DNA of 64,000 nucleotides from Actinokineospora sp. NBRC 105648. GTDB taxonomy: Bacteria > Actinomycetota > Actinomycetes > Mycobacteriales > Pseudonocardiaceae. The notes beneath the pieces are model-generated. The model saw nothing but the letters and a program-made list of their open reading frames with translations. It did not search any database and was not told where the DNA came from. The position numbers and the translations under genes are program-made. Each line of letters begins with the position of its first letter. Position 1 is the stretch's first letter. The stretch spans positions 1 to 64,000 of the forward strand of contig NZ_BSTR01000018.1 in NCBI RefSeq assembly GCF_030269645.1, written 5' to 3'. Of this stretch, positions 1 to 8,309 are shown one piece after another.

Positions 1-136
1 CTCGATCTAGTGAACTCGCTTCGTGTGGGGCCCCTAGAGCACCGCGGTGGAGAGAAAAGGGCAGGTAAGGGCATCCCCACCCACGGCAAGTTTAGCGGCA
101 CTCTCCCCCCACACGAAGCGAGTCCACCAGATCGAG
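1..136. repeat. Structured repeat element, copy A (candidate ncRNA or hairpin mobile element)
   Basis: Arms 1-30 and 107-136 form an almost continuous ~30-bp helix; 17 consecutive pairs close the inner part (14-30 with 107-123). An inner helix pairs 36-45 with 95-104, with two mismatches. An apical hairpin GGTGG/CCACC encloses a purine-rich loop. Conserved motifs are GGGGCCCCTAG (27-37) and GCAAGTTTA (86-94). The window starts exactly at the left arm, so the left flank is unseen. Copy B shares another 49 identical bases to the right (137-185). No credible ORF is present. Transcription and strand are unknown. Confidence 0.8.
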
Positions 137-158
137 CATCCGTAGCGGGACTTGCGTT

Positions 159-410
159 CCAGCGGGGTCGGCCTCACCGCTGCGGTTTACTGGGGGGGTA
201 CGGGCTTCACTTAGGTGTCAGCGGGGTCGGCCTCACCGCTGCGGTTTGCCGGGGGACGGGACTTGCTTGGGTGCCAGCAGAGTCGGCCTCACCGCTGCGG
301 TCTGCTGGGGGGGCAGGATCCTGTTGCGTACCAGCGGGGTCGGCCTCACCGCTGCGGTCTGCTGGGGACGGGACCCTGGTCGCGTGCGGGTGGGGTCGGT
401 CTTTCCGTGC
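159..410. repeat. Tandem array of ~57-bp units, four clear copies
   Basis: A 25-base core (AGCGGGGTCGGCCTCACC followed by GCTGCGG) recurs at 161-185, 220-244, 276-300 and 333-357, with periods of 59, 56 and 57 bp. A degraded unit follows near 380-410. Most units contain the dyad CAGCGG/CCGCTG, and unit 3 also pairs CCAGCAGA with TCTGCTGG. Linkers are variable but share GGGAC/CTTG words. The core also follows copy B at 28616-28640. Units are too long and too diverged for a CRISPR, and no cas genes are nearby. Confidence 0.8.
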
Positions 411-478
411 GGGTGGGCGGATTGACGGGTGGCGCTTTGCATTCTTTAGTAGACATTGTTTCGATTCGGTTCAAAAGG

Positions 479-519
479 CAATCCCCGACTACCTTGGTGC
501 GGGCGGTAGTCGGGGATTG
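479..519 (-). terminator. Intrinsic terminator of eccC
   Basis: A perfect 15-bp stem (479-493 with 505-519) with an 11-base loop starts 15 bases past the eccC stop. Read leftward it is followed by CCTTTTG, a short U-rich run. It separates the ESX operon from the repeat array. Confidence 0.85.
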
Positions 520-533
520 TTCGTGCCGAGTTG

Positions 534-3500
534 CTATTCCGGTTGGATCCAAGCGATGTGCATGAGGGATTGGCCCACCTTTCGGCTGACCAGGGTGCCT
601 CGGCCCGGGGGGAGGGCGGACGGTTTGACCGTGCCCAGGAGGGCGCCTTCGTCCTTGCTGCCGCTCATGACGATGCCCGGGCTGGCGATCTCGCGGAGTT
701 TGCCGAGGACCGGGTCGAACATCGCGCGGCTGGCGCCGCCGGTGCGGCGGGCGGTGATGACGTGCAGGCCGACGTCCTTGGCCTGGGGGAGGAACTCTGC
801 GATGGGTTGCAGGGGGTTGTTGCCCTGGGTGGCCACCAGGTCGTAGTCGTCGACGATGACGAAGAGTTCTGGGCCCTTCCACCACGAGCGGTTGCGGAGT
901 TGGTCCTGGGTGACGTCGGGGCCGGGGAGGCGTTTGAGCATGGAGCCCCGGACGTCCTTGATCATGTCGCCCAACTGGTTCGAGGACACCGCGTAGCCGA
1001 GGAGGTGGTCGGTGTTGACGAAGCCGAGCATGGTTCGGCGGTAGTCGACCAGGATGATGACCGCTTCCTTGGGGGTGTAGCGGTCCATGATGCCGCGCAC
1101 GATGGTGCGGAGCAGGTTCGTCTTGCCCGACTCGCCGTCGGCGAAGGCGATGAAGTGGGGTTCGGCGTCGAGGTCGAGGTAGACCGGGGCGAGGTCGTTC
1201 TCGTCGACGCCGATCGGGACCAGTCTCGAGTCGCGGCGCGGGTCTTGGGCCAGGAGGTCCTCATAGCCGAGCAGTTCCGGCAGGAGTCGGACCTTCGGGG
1301 CGCCTCGGCCGCGCCAGCCTGCCTTGATCTTGGCCACGGCGTCCTGGACGCCGCCTGCGACGTCCTCGGGATTGCTCGAGCCGTCGACGCGGGGGAGGCC
1401 GGTGAGGAAGTGCAGCTTGTCGCGGGACAGGCCGCGGCCGGGGCGGCCCGCTGGGACGTTGACCGCGACTCGACGGTCCACATCGGACTCGCTGGGGTCG
1501 CCGAGGCGGAGTTCGAAGCGGGTGCCGAGCAGGTCCTTGAGCGCGGGGCGGATCTCGGCCCAGCGGTTGGCGGCCACGATGACGTGGATGCCGTAGGACA
1601 GGCCCTGCGCCGCCAGGTTGACGACCTGCATCTCCAGCGCCTCGAACTCCTGGCGGAAGTTCAGCCAGCCGTCGACGATCAGGAAGACGTCGCCGAAGAG
1701 GTCGTCCTTGATCTCGCCGCGGCGCTTGCGGTTGCGGAAGTCGGTCATCGAGTCGATGCCCAGGTCGCGGAAGCGCTGCTCCCGCTCGGTGACCAGGCCG
1801 GTCACCTCGGCGACCATCCGGCGCGCCTTGTCCGGGTCGATGCGGCCCGCGACGCCGCCGACGTGCGGCAGTCCGTCCAGTGTGCCGAGGGTGCCGCCGC
1901 CGAGGTCGAGGAGGTAGAACTGGACCTCCTCGGCGGTGTGCGTGAGCGCCATCGACATCACCAGCGTGCGCAGCAGCATCGACTTGCCCGACTGCGGGCC
2001 GCCCGCGATCGCCGCGTGGCCCGCGGCGCCGGAGAAGTCGGCCCACAGCAGGTCGCGGCGCTGCTCGAACGGCTTGTCGATGATGCCGAGCGGGATCTGC
2101 AGCCTGCCGTTGCCGTAGAACCCGACCGGCGAGAGGCCGCGGTCCTCGGTGGGCTGCAACGGCGGGAACAGCGTGTCGAGCGAGTTCGGCTCGTTGAGCG
2201 GCGGCAGCCACACCTCGTGCGCGGGCGGGCCCTGGCCGACGAGCCGGGTGACGACCACGTCGAGCTCGCTGGCCTCCTGGCCGCCCTCGGGCTTCTTCTC
2301 CTCGCGCGGCGCCTCGGCGGGCTGCTCGGGCTCCTTCGGGATCTCCACGTAGTCCGGCACGAACAGCTTCGCCCGCCGGTCGCCGCTGACCGCGGCCGCC
2401 GGTCCGGCCGCCTGCATGCCCGCGGGCCGGTACGGGCCGGACACGTAGGACGCCTTGAACCGCACCATGGTGCTGGTGTCGAACTTCAGGTAGCCCGAGC
2501 CCGGGATCGAGGGCAGCTCGAACGCGTCCGGAACACCGATGGCCGCGCGGGACTCGGCCGCGGAGAAGGTCTTGAGGCCGATCCGGTAGGACAGGTGCGA
2601 GTCGAGACCGCGCAGCTTGCCCTCCTCGAGGCGCTGCGAGGCGAGCAGCATGTGCATCTGCAGCGAGCGGCCCAGCCGCCCGATCGCGACGAACAGGTCG
2701 ATGAAGTCCGGCTTGGCCGAGAGCAGCTCGGAGAACTCGTCGACGACGATGAACAGCGCGGGCAGCGGGTCGAGGTCGGCGCCGTTCTCGCGGGCCTTCT
2801 CGTACTCCCACACGTTCTTGAAGTTGCCACCGTTCTTCAGCGCCTCCTGGCGCCGGTTCATCTCCCCGGCGAGCGCGTCCTTCATGCGGTCGACCAGGGT
2901 GAGGTCGCCCTGCAGGTTGGTGATCGTCGCGGCGACGTGCGGGGCGCTGTCCAGCCCGAGGAACGTCGCGCCACCCTTGAAGTCGACCAGGATGAAGTTG
3001 AGCGTGGTCGAGGAGTGCGTGGCCAGCATGCCCAGCACCAGGGTGCGCAGGAACTCGGACTTGCCCGAGCCGGTCGCGCCGATGCACAGGCCGTGCGGGC
3101 CCATGCCCTCCATGGCCGCTTCCTTGATGTCGAGCTCGACGGCCTGGCCGAACTCGCCGACGCCGAAGGGCACCCGGTAGCGGTCGCGCACCGGGCGCGG
3201 GCGCCAGGCCTGCTGCACGTCGAAGGTCATCGGGTCGCCCGGGATGCCGAGCAGCTCCAGCAGCGTCGGGTTGGACAGCAGCGGCTCCTCGTCGCCGGAG
3301 TCGGCGGCCGCGGCGCTGAGCCGGTACGGGGAGAGCTTGCGCGCCAACGCCTCCGCCTCGGCCACGCTCAGCGTGTCCGGCTTGGCGAACCACTCCACCC
3401 CGCTGGCGCTGCGCGCGCCCAGCCGGTCCTCCTCGACGACCAGGCGCAGGCCGCGCCGGGCGGTCAGGTTGCCCAGGCTCTCCGACAGGTCCATCAGCGT

Positions 3501-4526
3501 GACGCCGACCAGGCCCTCCTCGAGGATGATCTGCTCCTCGCGGGTGACCTCGCCGTCGTCGATGACGATCACCACGTGCGGCTGGTCGGGCTGCGGCGGG
3601 GCGTTGCGGGTGAACCGCTGCCGGTCGCGCAGCTCCTCGTCGAGCCACTGCTCGATCTGGGCCAGCGACCCGGAGATCATCCGCAGCTGGCCGATGCCGT
3701 CGACCAGGGCGGGGTGCTGGGTGTGCGGCAGCCACTTCGCCCACTCCCAGTCCGCCTTGGCCTTGCCCGCCGTGACCACGGCGACCAGTACGTCATCCGG
3801 GGTGTGGAAGGTGACCAGCTGGGCCAGCAGGGCGCGGGCCAGGCCGCGGGTGAGCTCCTTGTCGCCGGTGAGCCCGACCGCGGCGAACCCGCGCACGGCC
3901 ACCTGGATCGGCAGGTCGGGCACGATCGAGTGGGCCCGGACGAACCGGCGCAGGGCCAGCGTGGCGATCGGCTCCAGCTCGTCGACCGGACCGGTCTGCG
4001 GCGGCACCAGCCGGGTGGCCAGCCGCTGCGAGCCGCGACCGACGCGCAGGTGGCAGAAGTCGGAATCGGCCTGGCGGCGCTCCCACATCCGCCTGCTGGT
4101 GGCGATCGACCACAGGGCCTGCGGGTCCGGGTGGGTCCACTCCAGGGAGGCGCGCTGGTCGAGCGAGGCCTCGCGGGCGCGGTCGCGCATCTGGCCGAGG
4201 TAGCGCAGGTAGTCCTTGCGGTCCTCGTTCATCTCGGCCTTCTTCTGGCCGCCGCCGCGCCCGCCCATGCCGCCGGCCATCATGCCCACGGTGGACATCA
4301 GGAACATGCCGCCGAAGAGCAGGGACGTGGGGTTGCGCCCGCCCACGACGAACATGAACGCCATCATGCCCACCGAGGCCACGATCATGACCCCGGGCAG
4401 CACCTTCATCAGGATGTTGCCCGGGATGACCCTGGGCACCTCGGGCGGTGGCTCGAGGTGGACCTCACCGCCGGGCTGGCGCGGGGCGGCTAGGCGGGGC
4501 GAACGCTTGAACTGCAGCGTGCTCAC
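534..4526 (-). CDS. eccC: ESX type VII secretion ATPase EccC
   Basis: Central motor of an ESX secretion system: a membrane-anchored FtsK/SpoIIIE-family ATPase that recognises WXG100-type substrates. The 1330-residue protein is a fused EccCa-EccCb form. Two transmembrane segments lie at about residues 40-85, followed by three FtsK domains. Their Walker A lysines are K489 (GATGSGKS), K848 (GGPQSGKS) and K1135 (DGESGKT); the third loop is shortened. A DEFSELL-type Walker B follows the first. The GTG start fits because the family's N-terminal region begins there and GAGGTG lies upstream. It is followed on the right by a small membrane-protein gene on the same strand, and eccD is divergent from that pair. 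Length matches fused EccC proteins. Confidence 0.96.
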   Translation of the reverse strand: MSTLQFKRSPRLAAPRQPGGEVHLEPPPEVPRVIPGNILMKVLPGVMIVASVGMMAFMFVVGGRNPTSLLFGGMFLMSTVGMMAGGMGGRGGGQKKAEMNEDRKDYLRYLGQMRDRAREASLDQRASLEWTHPDPQALWSIATSRRMWERRQADSDFCHLRVGRGSQRLATRLVPPQTGPVDELEPIATLALRRFVRAHSIVPDLPIQVAVRGFAAVGLTGDKELTRGLARALLAQLVTFHTPDDVLVAVVTAGKAKADWEWAKWLPHTQHPALVDGIGQLRMISGSLAQIEQWLDEELRDRQRFTRNAPPQPDQPHVVIVIDDGEVTREEQIILEEGLVGVTLMDLSESLGNLTARRGLRLVVEEDRLGARSASGVEWFAKPDTLSVAEAEALARKLSPYRLSAAAADSGDEEPLLSNPTLLELLGIPGDPMTFDVQQAWRPRPVRDRYRVPFGVGEFGQAVELDIKEAAMEGMGPHGLCIGATGSGKSEFLRTLVLGMLATHSSTTLNFILVDFKGGATFLGLDSAPHVAATITNLQGDLTLVDRMKDALAGEMNRRQEALKNGGNFKNVWEYEKARENGADLDPLPALFIVVDEFSELLSAKPDFIDLFVAIGRLGRSLQMHMLLASQRLEEGKLRGLDSHLSYRIGLKTFSAAESRAAIGVPDAFELPSIPGSGYLKFDTSTMVRFKASYVSGPYRPAGMQAAGPAAAVSGDRRAKLFVPDYVEIPKEPEQPAEAPREEKKPEGGQEASELDVVVTRLVGQGPPAHEVWLPPLNEPNSLDTLFPPLQPTEDRGLSPVGFYGNGRLQIPLGIIDKPFEQRRDLLWADFSGAAGHAAIAGGPQSGKSMLLRTLVMSMALTHTAEEVQFYLLDLGGGTLGTLDGLPHVGGVAGRIDPDKARRMVAEVTGLVTEREQRFRDLGIDSMTDFRNRKRRGEIKDDLFGDVFLIVDGWLNFRQEFEALEMQVVNLAAQGLSYGIHVIVAANRWAEIRPALKDLLGTRFELRLGDPSESDVDRRVAVNVPAGRPGRGLSRDKLHFLTGLPRVDGSSNPEDVAGGVQDAVAKIKAGWRGRGAPKVRLLPELLGYEDLLAQDPRRDSRLVPIGVDENDLAPVYLDLDAEPHFIAFADGESGKTNLLRTIVRGIMDRYTPKEAVIILVDYRRTMLGFVNTDHLLGYAVSSNQLGDMIKDVRGSMLKRLPGPDVTQDQLRNRSWWKGPELFVIVDDYDLVATQGNNPLQPIAEFLPQAKDVGLHVITARRTGGASRAMFDPVLGKLREIASPGIVMSGSKDEGALLGTVKPSALPPGRGTLVSRKVGQSLMHIAWIQPE

Positions 4527-4568
4527 CGGGTGGACACCTCTTCGACTCGACGTGCGCTTGGGAGGAAA

Positions 4569-5294
4569 CTACCGAACAGCGGACCCACCGCCCGGCCGTT
4601 CGGCCGAACCGCCGCGCCCGGTGAGCACGAGCGCGGCGAGCAGCGCCACCAGGAACAGCACGCCCAGCACCAGCGGGACCGCGCCCCGGCCGGACACGGC
4701 CAGGAAGTAGACGAGCGCCGCGGACACCGCGCACACCAGGGCACCCGCGGCGAAGCGGCCCGGTCCCGCGGCCTGCCCGCTGACCAGGAACACCACGGCG
4801 GCGAGGAGGAACAGGCCACCGAACACCAAAGCCGACGGATCGTCCGGGGTGCTGAACACCTGGTGCAGGGCCAACCCGGCCGCGGCGGCCACGGCGACCA
4901 GCGGCAGCACCGAGGCGGGCCCCGATGCCCGGCGCACCAGGCTGTCGACCAGCGCGCCCGCCACGCCGACCGCGGCGAAGAACCCGGAGAAGAGCGACTG
5001 CGCGTTGTGGCCGCCCTGGTAGTACAGCAGGACCGAGATCTCGACCGAGGCGACCAGGGCCACGACACCGAGGGCGATCCGGCCCGGCAAGTCGGCGCCC
5101 GCGGCCGACCACACCAGCGCGGAGAACGCGGCGAGGTAGACCAAGCCGGGCAGCACGGCGGCGGGATGCCTGCCGGACACCACGAACATCAGCGCGCTGA
5201 CGCCGATGGTGACCAGCACGACCAGGATGGGCGCCACTTTCCGCAGCATCGACGAGTCTCGACCCGAACCGCGCGCCGGCCCACGTCCGGACAC
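4569..5294 (-). CDS. ESX-linked polytopic membrane protein with EccC-like N-terminal hairpin
   Basis: About 241 residues with roughly seven hydrophobic segments and no soluble domain. I do not recognise a named family. The first two segments resemble EccC's membrane hairpin: MFVVSGRHP here against MFVVGGRNP in EccC, with matching spacing on both sides. It lies 42 bases upstream of eccC on the same strand, so co-transcription is likely. It may be an accessory subunit packing near EccC; this is inference. The start is uncertain: TTG 5297, GTG 5294 (GGGGG upstream) and ATG 5249 are in frame. Hydrophobic, low-complexity sequence makes database assignment difficult. Confidence 0.75.
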   Translation of the reverse strand: MSGRGPARGSGRDSSMLRKVAPILVVLVTIGVSALMFVVSGRHPAAVLPGLVYLAAFSALVWSAAGADLPGRIALGVVALVASVEISVLLYYQGGHNAQSLFSGFFAAVGVAGALVDSLVRRASGPASVLPLVAVAAAAGLALHQVFSTPDDPSALVFGGLFLLAAVVFLVSGQAAGPGRFAAGALVCAVSAALVYFLAVSGRGAVPLVLGVLFLVALLAALVLTGRGGSAERPGGGSAVR

Positions 5295-5363
5295 CAACTA
5301 GCACCCCCGCTGGTCGACTTCTGGCGAACCGCCGCATCCGGCGATACCGGTGCGGCCATACTA

Positions 5364-5394
5364 GGACCGATCCCGGTCAGCCAGGGGTCGGTCC
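5364..5394. promoter_or_regulatory. Inverted repeat in the eccC-side/eccD divergent promoter region
   Basis: GGACCGATCCC (5364-5374) and GGGGTCGGTCC (5384-5394) pair at 10 of 11 positions across a 9-base spacer. It sits between the divergent starts of the membrane protein and eccD, and could be an operator or a leader hairpin. Confidence 0.45.
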
Positions 5395-5403
5395 GAGCAG
5401 ACC

Positions 5404-5412
5404 TGTGGACAA
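5404..5412 (-). promoter_or_regulatory. DnaA-box-like site upstream of eccD
   Basis: TTGTCCACA on the minus strand is identical to the high-GC actinobacterial DnaA box consensus. The surrounding 13-mer CTGTGGACAACTC recurs at 14307-14319 upstream of eccE. Function as a DnaA site or as a shared ESX regulatory site is unproven. Confidence 0.4.
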
Positions 5413-5428
5413 CTCGAGGGAGCAGGCG

Positions 5429-6820
5429 GTGGCAACGGGTACGACCGTGTTCAGCCGAGTGACAGTGGTCGCGCCGAGGACACGCATCGACGTCGCGCTC
5501 CCGGCCGACGTCTCGGTGGCCGACCTGCTGCCGATGCTGCTGGAGATGGCCAAGGAGACCACCCCGGACGGCGGCGCCCGGCACGGCGGCTGGTGCCTGG
5601 CCAAGCTCGGCGACAACCCGCTCGACCCGAGTCGCACGCTGGGTTCGCTGGGCATCGTCGACGGCGACATGCTGCAGCTGCGCAAGCGCGCGGAGAACCC
5701 CCCGCCCCCGCTCTACGACGACGTCGTCGACGCCATCGCCGAGTCGACGCCGGACAGCTACCGGCCGTGGACCAAGGAGACGGCCAACCGCATCGGCCAC
5801 ATCGCGGGCGCGCTCGCCCTGCTGACCGCCGCCTTCGCGGTGCTCATGGCGGGACCGCTGTTCGGCGGCGGCAACGTCGGCCCGGCCGTCACCGCCGGTG
5901 CCGGGGCGGTGATCGCGGTCGCGCTCGGCGCGGTGATCGCGCGCGCCTACCAGGCCCGCACCACCGGCGTGCTGATCGCGGCGGCGGGCGGGCTGCCGCT
6001 GGCGTTCGTCAGCGGCCTCTCGATCGTGCCCGGTGAGCCCGGCCGGGCCAGCCTGCTGCTGGCCTCGGCGCTGGTGCTCATCGTGTCCTCGGCGTCGATC
6101 ATGCTGATCGGCGCGGGCATCACCACCTTCGTCGCCGCCGGGACCGCCGCCACGCTGGGCGTCATCGCGTTCGCGGTGGCCACGCTGATCGCGCACCCGG
6201 CCGAGGGCATCGCGGCGGGGACGGTCGCGTTCGCGCTCGGCGCGCTGTCGGTGCTGCCGAGGCTGACCATCCAGCTGGCCAGGCTGCCGCTGCCCAACGT
6301 GCCCGGCAGCGCCGAGGACCTCAAGGAGGACACCGGTTTCCCGGACTACCGCTCGATCGAGCGGCGCGCGGGCCTGGCGCACGAGTACATGACCGGCATG
6401 ATCATCGGCTGCGGGGTGGCCGCGGCGATCGGCGCGGTCGTCTCGGCGGGCTCGCCGAAGGTGTGGGGCGTCATCCTGGGCGTCGTGGCCACCGTGGTGC
6501 TGCTGCTGCGCGCGCGGACCTACGCCAACGGCAGCCAGGCGATCGCCCTGCTGGGCACCGGGATGCTGGCCGCGGCGGGCATCGTGCTCGGCTGGCTGTT
6601 CAGCGCCGACAACCTGCAGCGGCTGCTGTGGGTGTTCGGCGCGCTGGTGCTGCTGGCCGCCGGGGCGCTGGTGCTCGGCGTGATCTTCCCCGAGCAGCGC
6701 TTCTCACCGCCGTTGCGGCGCACGGTGGAGATCATCGAGGCCATCTGCATCGCCGTGGTGCTGCCGCTCGCGCTCGCGGTGATGGACCTGTACTCGACGC
6801 TGCGCCACGTGACCTTCTAG
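5429..6820 (+). CDS. eccD: ESX integral membrane channel subunit EccD
   Basis: Forms the membrane pore region of the ESX complex. Residues 1 to about 85 make a ubiquitin-like (YukD) domain, including TVVAPRTRIDVALPADVSV and a GDMLQLRK end. About eleven transmembrane segments follow, ending near LYSTLRHVTF. GTG 5429 is chosen over GTG 5405 because AGGGAG lies seven bases upstream and the family's N-terminus begins with a short MATGTTVFSRV-like stretch. This gives 463 residues, normal for EccD. The stop touches the mycP ribosome-binding site (AGAGGG), so the two genes form one operon. Confidence 0.94.
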   Translation: MATGTTVFSRVTVVAPRTRIDVALPADVSVADLLPMLLEMAKETTPDGGARHGGWCLAKLGDNPLDPSRTLGSLGIVDGDMLQLRKRAENPPPPLYDDVVDAIAESTPDSYRPWTKETANRIGHIAGALALLTAAFAVLMAGPLFGGGNVGPAVTAGAGAVIAVALGAVIARAYQARTTGVLIAAAGGLPLAFVSGLSIVPGEPGRASLLLASALVLIVSSASIMLIGAGITTFVAAGTAATLGVIAFAVATLIAHPAEGIAAGTVAFALGALSVLPRLTIQLARLPLPNVPGSAEDLKEDTGFPDYRSIERRAGLAHEYMTGMIIGCGVAAAIGAVVSAGSPKVWGVILGVVATVVLLLRARTYANGSQAIALLGTGMLAAAGIVLGWLFSADNLQRLLWVFGALVLLAAGALVLGVIFPEQRFSPPLRRTVEIIEAICIAVVLPLALAVMDLYSTLRHVTF

Positions 6821-6830
6821 AGGGTTGGAC

Positions 6831-8258
6831 ATGCCGAGGACCAGTACACGGATCATCGCCGCGCTGATGGCCGCCGGACTCGCCGTGGCGGTGCCGCTGC
6901 CCGCGTCGGCCCAGCAGACCCCGGAGACCGCGGGTCCCACACCGCCGCCGCTGCCGCCCAACGCCGAGGTGCCCGGCGGCACGGAGCCGGACGCGAAGTA
7001 CAACCTGGTCAACCGCTGCATCGGCTCGCTCAACCAGGGCGTCGACCTGAAGAACAAGCCGTGGGGCCAACTCCAGCTGCGCTTCGACGAGCTGCACCGG
7101 TTCGCCACCGGCCGGGACCAGCTGGTCGCGGTGATCGACACCGGGGTCAAGGGCGACCACCCGTACTTCGGCGGTCGGGTCGCCCCGGGCGGCGACTTCG
7201 TCCTGCCGGAGAAGCGCGGCCTGGAGGACTGCGACGGGCACGGCACGGAGGTCGCGGGCATCATCGCGGCCAACCCGCCCGCGGGCAGCGACATTGGCTT
7301 CCGCGGCATCGCGCCGGACGCGCGCATCCTGTCGATCCGCCAGTCCAGCGCGAACTACAAGGGCAAGCGCCCGACCACCGCGCGCCCCGAGGGCGAGGAC
7401 CTGACCGCGGGAACCCTGGAGACGCTGGCCAAGGCCGTCGTCTCGGCGGCGAACCAGGGTGCCCGCGTGATCAACATGTCGGTGGACAACTGCCGCGCGG
7501 TCTCCGAGGGCCCGATCAGCCCCGCCGAGCGGCAGCTCCAGGCGGCGCTGCGGTACGCCTTCGAGCAGAAGGACGTCGTGCTGGTCGCCTCGGCGGGCAA
7601 CACCGGCGAGCACGGCTGCCCCGACCAGCGCAACGGGATCGACCCGAACAAGCCGACGCACATCGTGACCCCGCCGTGGTTCGCCGACTACGTGATCTCG
7701 GTGGCGGCCATGCAGCGCAACGGCGACCCGGCGGAGTTCTCCGTGCAGGGCCCGTGGGTCACCGTCGCCGCGCCGGGCACCGACATCATCTCGCTCGACC
7801 CGGCGACCAACGGCCTGGCCAACCTGCAGGTGCTGCCGAACGGGCAGCCCGCGAGCATCCAGGGGACCAGCTTCGCGGCCCCGTACGTGGCCGGCCTGGC
7901 GGCGCTGATCCGCGACCGGTTCCGCAACCTGACGGCGAAGCAGGTGATGGAGCGGATCAAGTTGTCCGCCTCGCACCCGGCCGCACCCGGCGGGCGGGAC
8001 AACCTGGTCGGCTACGGGATGATCAACCCCATCGGGGCGCTGACCACGTTGATCCCGTCGGAACAGGGTGTGCAGCCGGACAAGGCGCTCGACATCAAGG
8101 CGACCATGCCCGCGCCGGAGGTCAAGAACTGGGCCCCGATGCAGGTGGCGCTGGTCGGCGCGGGGGGCGGCGTGCTGTTGCTGCTGCTGACGTTGTTCGT
8201 CGTGCACACGGTGCGGCGCAACAAGCCCGGCAAGAAAGAAGTACGCGGGATGGCGTGA
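6831..8258 (+). CDS. mycP: Mycosin, ESX-associated subtilisin-like serine protease
   Basis: Membrane-anchored S8-family protease required for ESX function and complex stability. A Sec signal peptide (MPRTSTRIIAALMAAGLAV) is followed by a subtilase domain with the triad D103 (AVIDTG), H137 (DGHGTE) and S347 (GTSFAAP). A C-terminal transmembrane segment near 440-462 is followed by a basic cytosolic tail. ATG 6831 is preferred over TTG 6825 because AGAGGG is correctly spaced and the signal peptide starts there. The gene follows eccD by 10 bases. A substrate is not visible from sequence. Confidence 0.95.
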   Translation: MPRTSTRIIAALMAAGLAVAVPLPASAQQTPETAGPTPPPLPPNAEVPGGTEPDAKYNLVNRCIGSLNQGVDLKNKPWGQLQLRFDELHRFATGRDQLVAVIDTGVKGDHPYFGGRVAPGGDFVLPEKRGLEDCDGHGTEVAGIIAANPPAGSDIGFRGIAPDARILSIRQSSANYKGKRPTTARPEGEDLTAGTLETLAKAVVSAANQGARVINMSVDNCRAVSEGPISPAERQLQAALRYAFEQKDVVLVASAGNTGEHGCPDQRNGIDPNKPTHIVTPPWFADYVISVAAMQRNGDPAEFSVQGPWVTVAAPGTDIISLDPATNGLANLQVLPNGQPASIQGTSFAAPYVAGLAALIRDRFRNLTAKQVMERIKLSASHPAAPGGRDNLVGYGMINPIGALTTLIPSEQGVQPDKALDIKATMPAPEVKNWAPMQVALVGAGGGVLLLLLTLFVVHTVRRNKPGKKEVRGMA

Positions 8259-8267
8259 GGCCCGCCG

Positions 8268-8299
8268 CGCCGGTGTGGCCGATCGCGACCACACCGGCG
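8268..8299. terminator. Bidirectional terminator between mycP and hisS
   Basis: CGCCGGTGTGG (8268-8278) pairs perfectly with CCACACCGGCG (8289-8299) across a 10-base loop, midway between two convergent stop codons. There is no U run in either direction, so efficiency is uncertain. Confidence 0.7.
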
Positions 8300-8309
8300 G
8301 ACGACCGGT

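Noticed and set aside
159-410. CRISPR array
   Set aside because: Units are ~57 bp with a diverged core and dyads inside the unit, only four copies, spacers not unique, no cas genes nearby.
531-4493. 1320-residue plus-strand ORF opposite eccC
   Set aside because: Antisense shadow created by GC-rich third positions; low-complexity Arg/Ala/Val/Gly sequence with no domain, while the minus-strand frame is a complete EccC.
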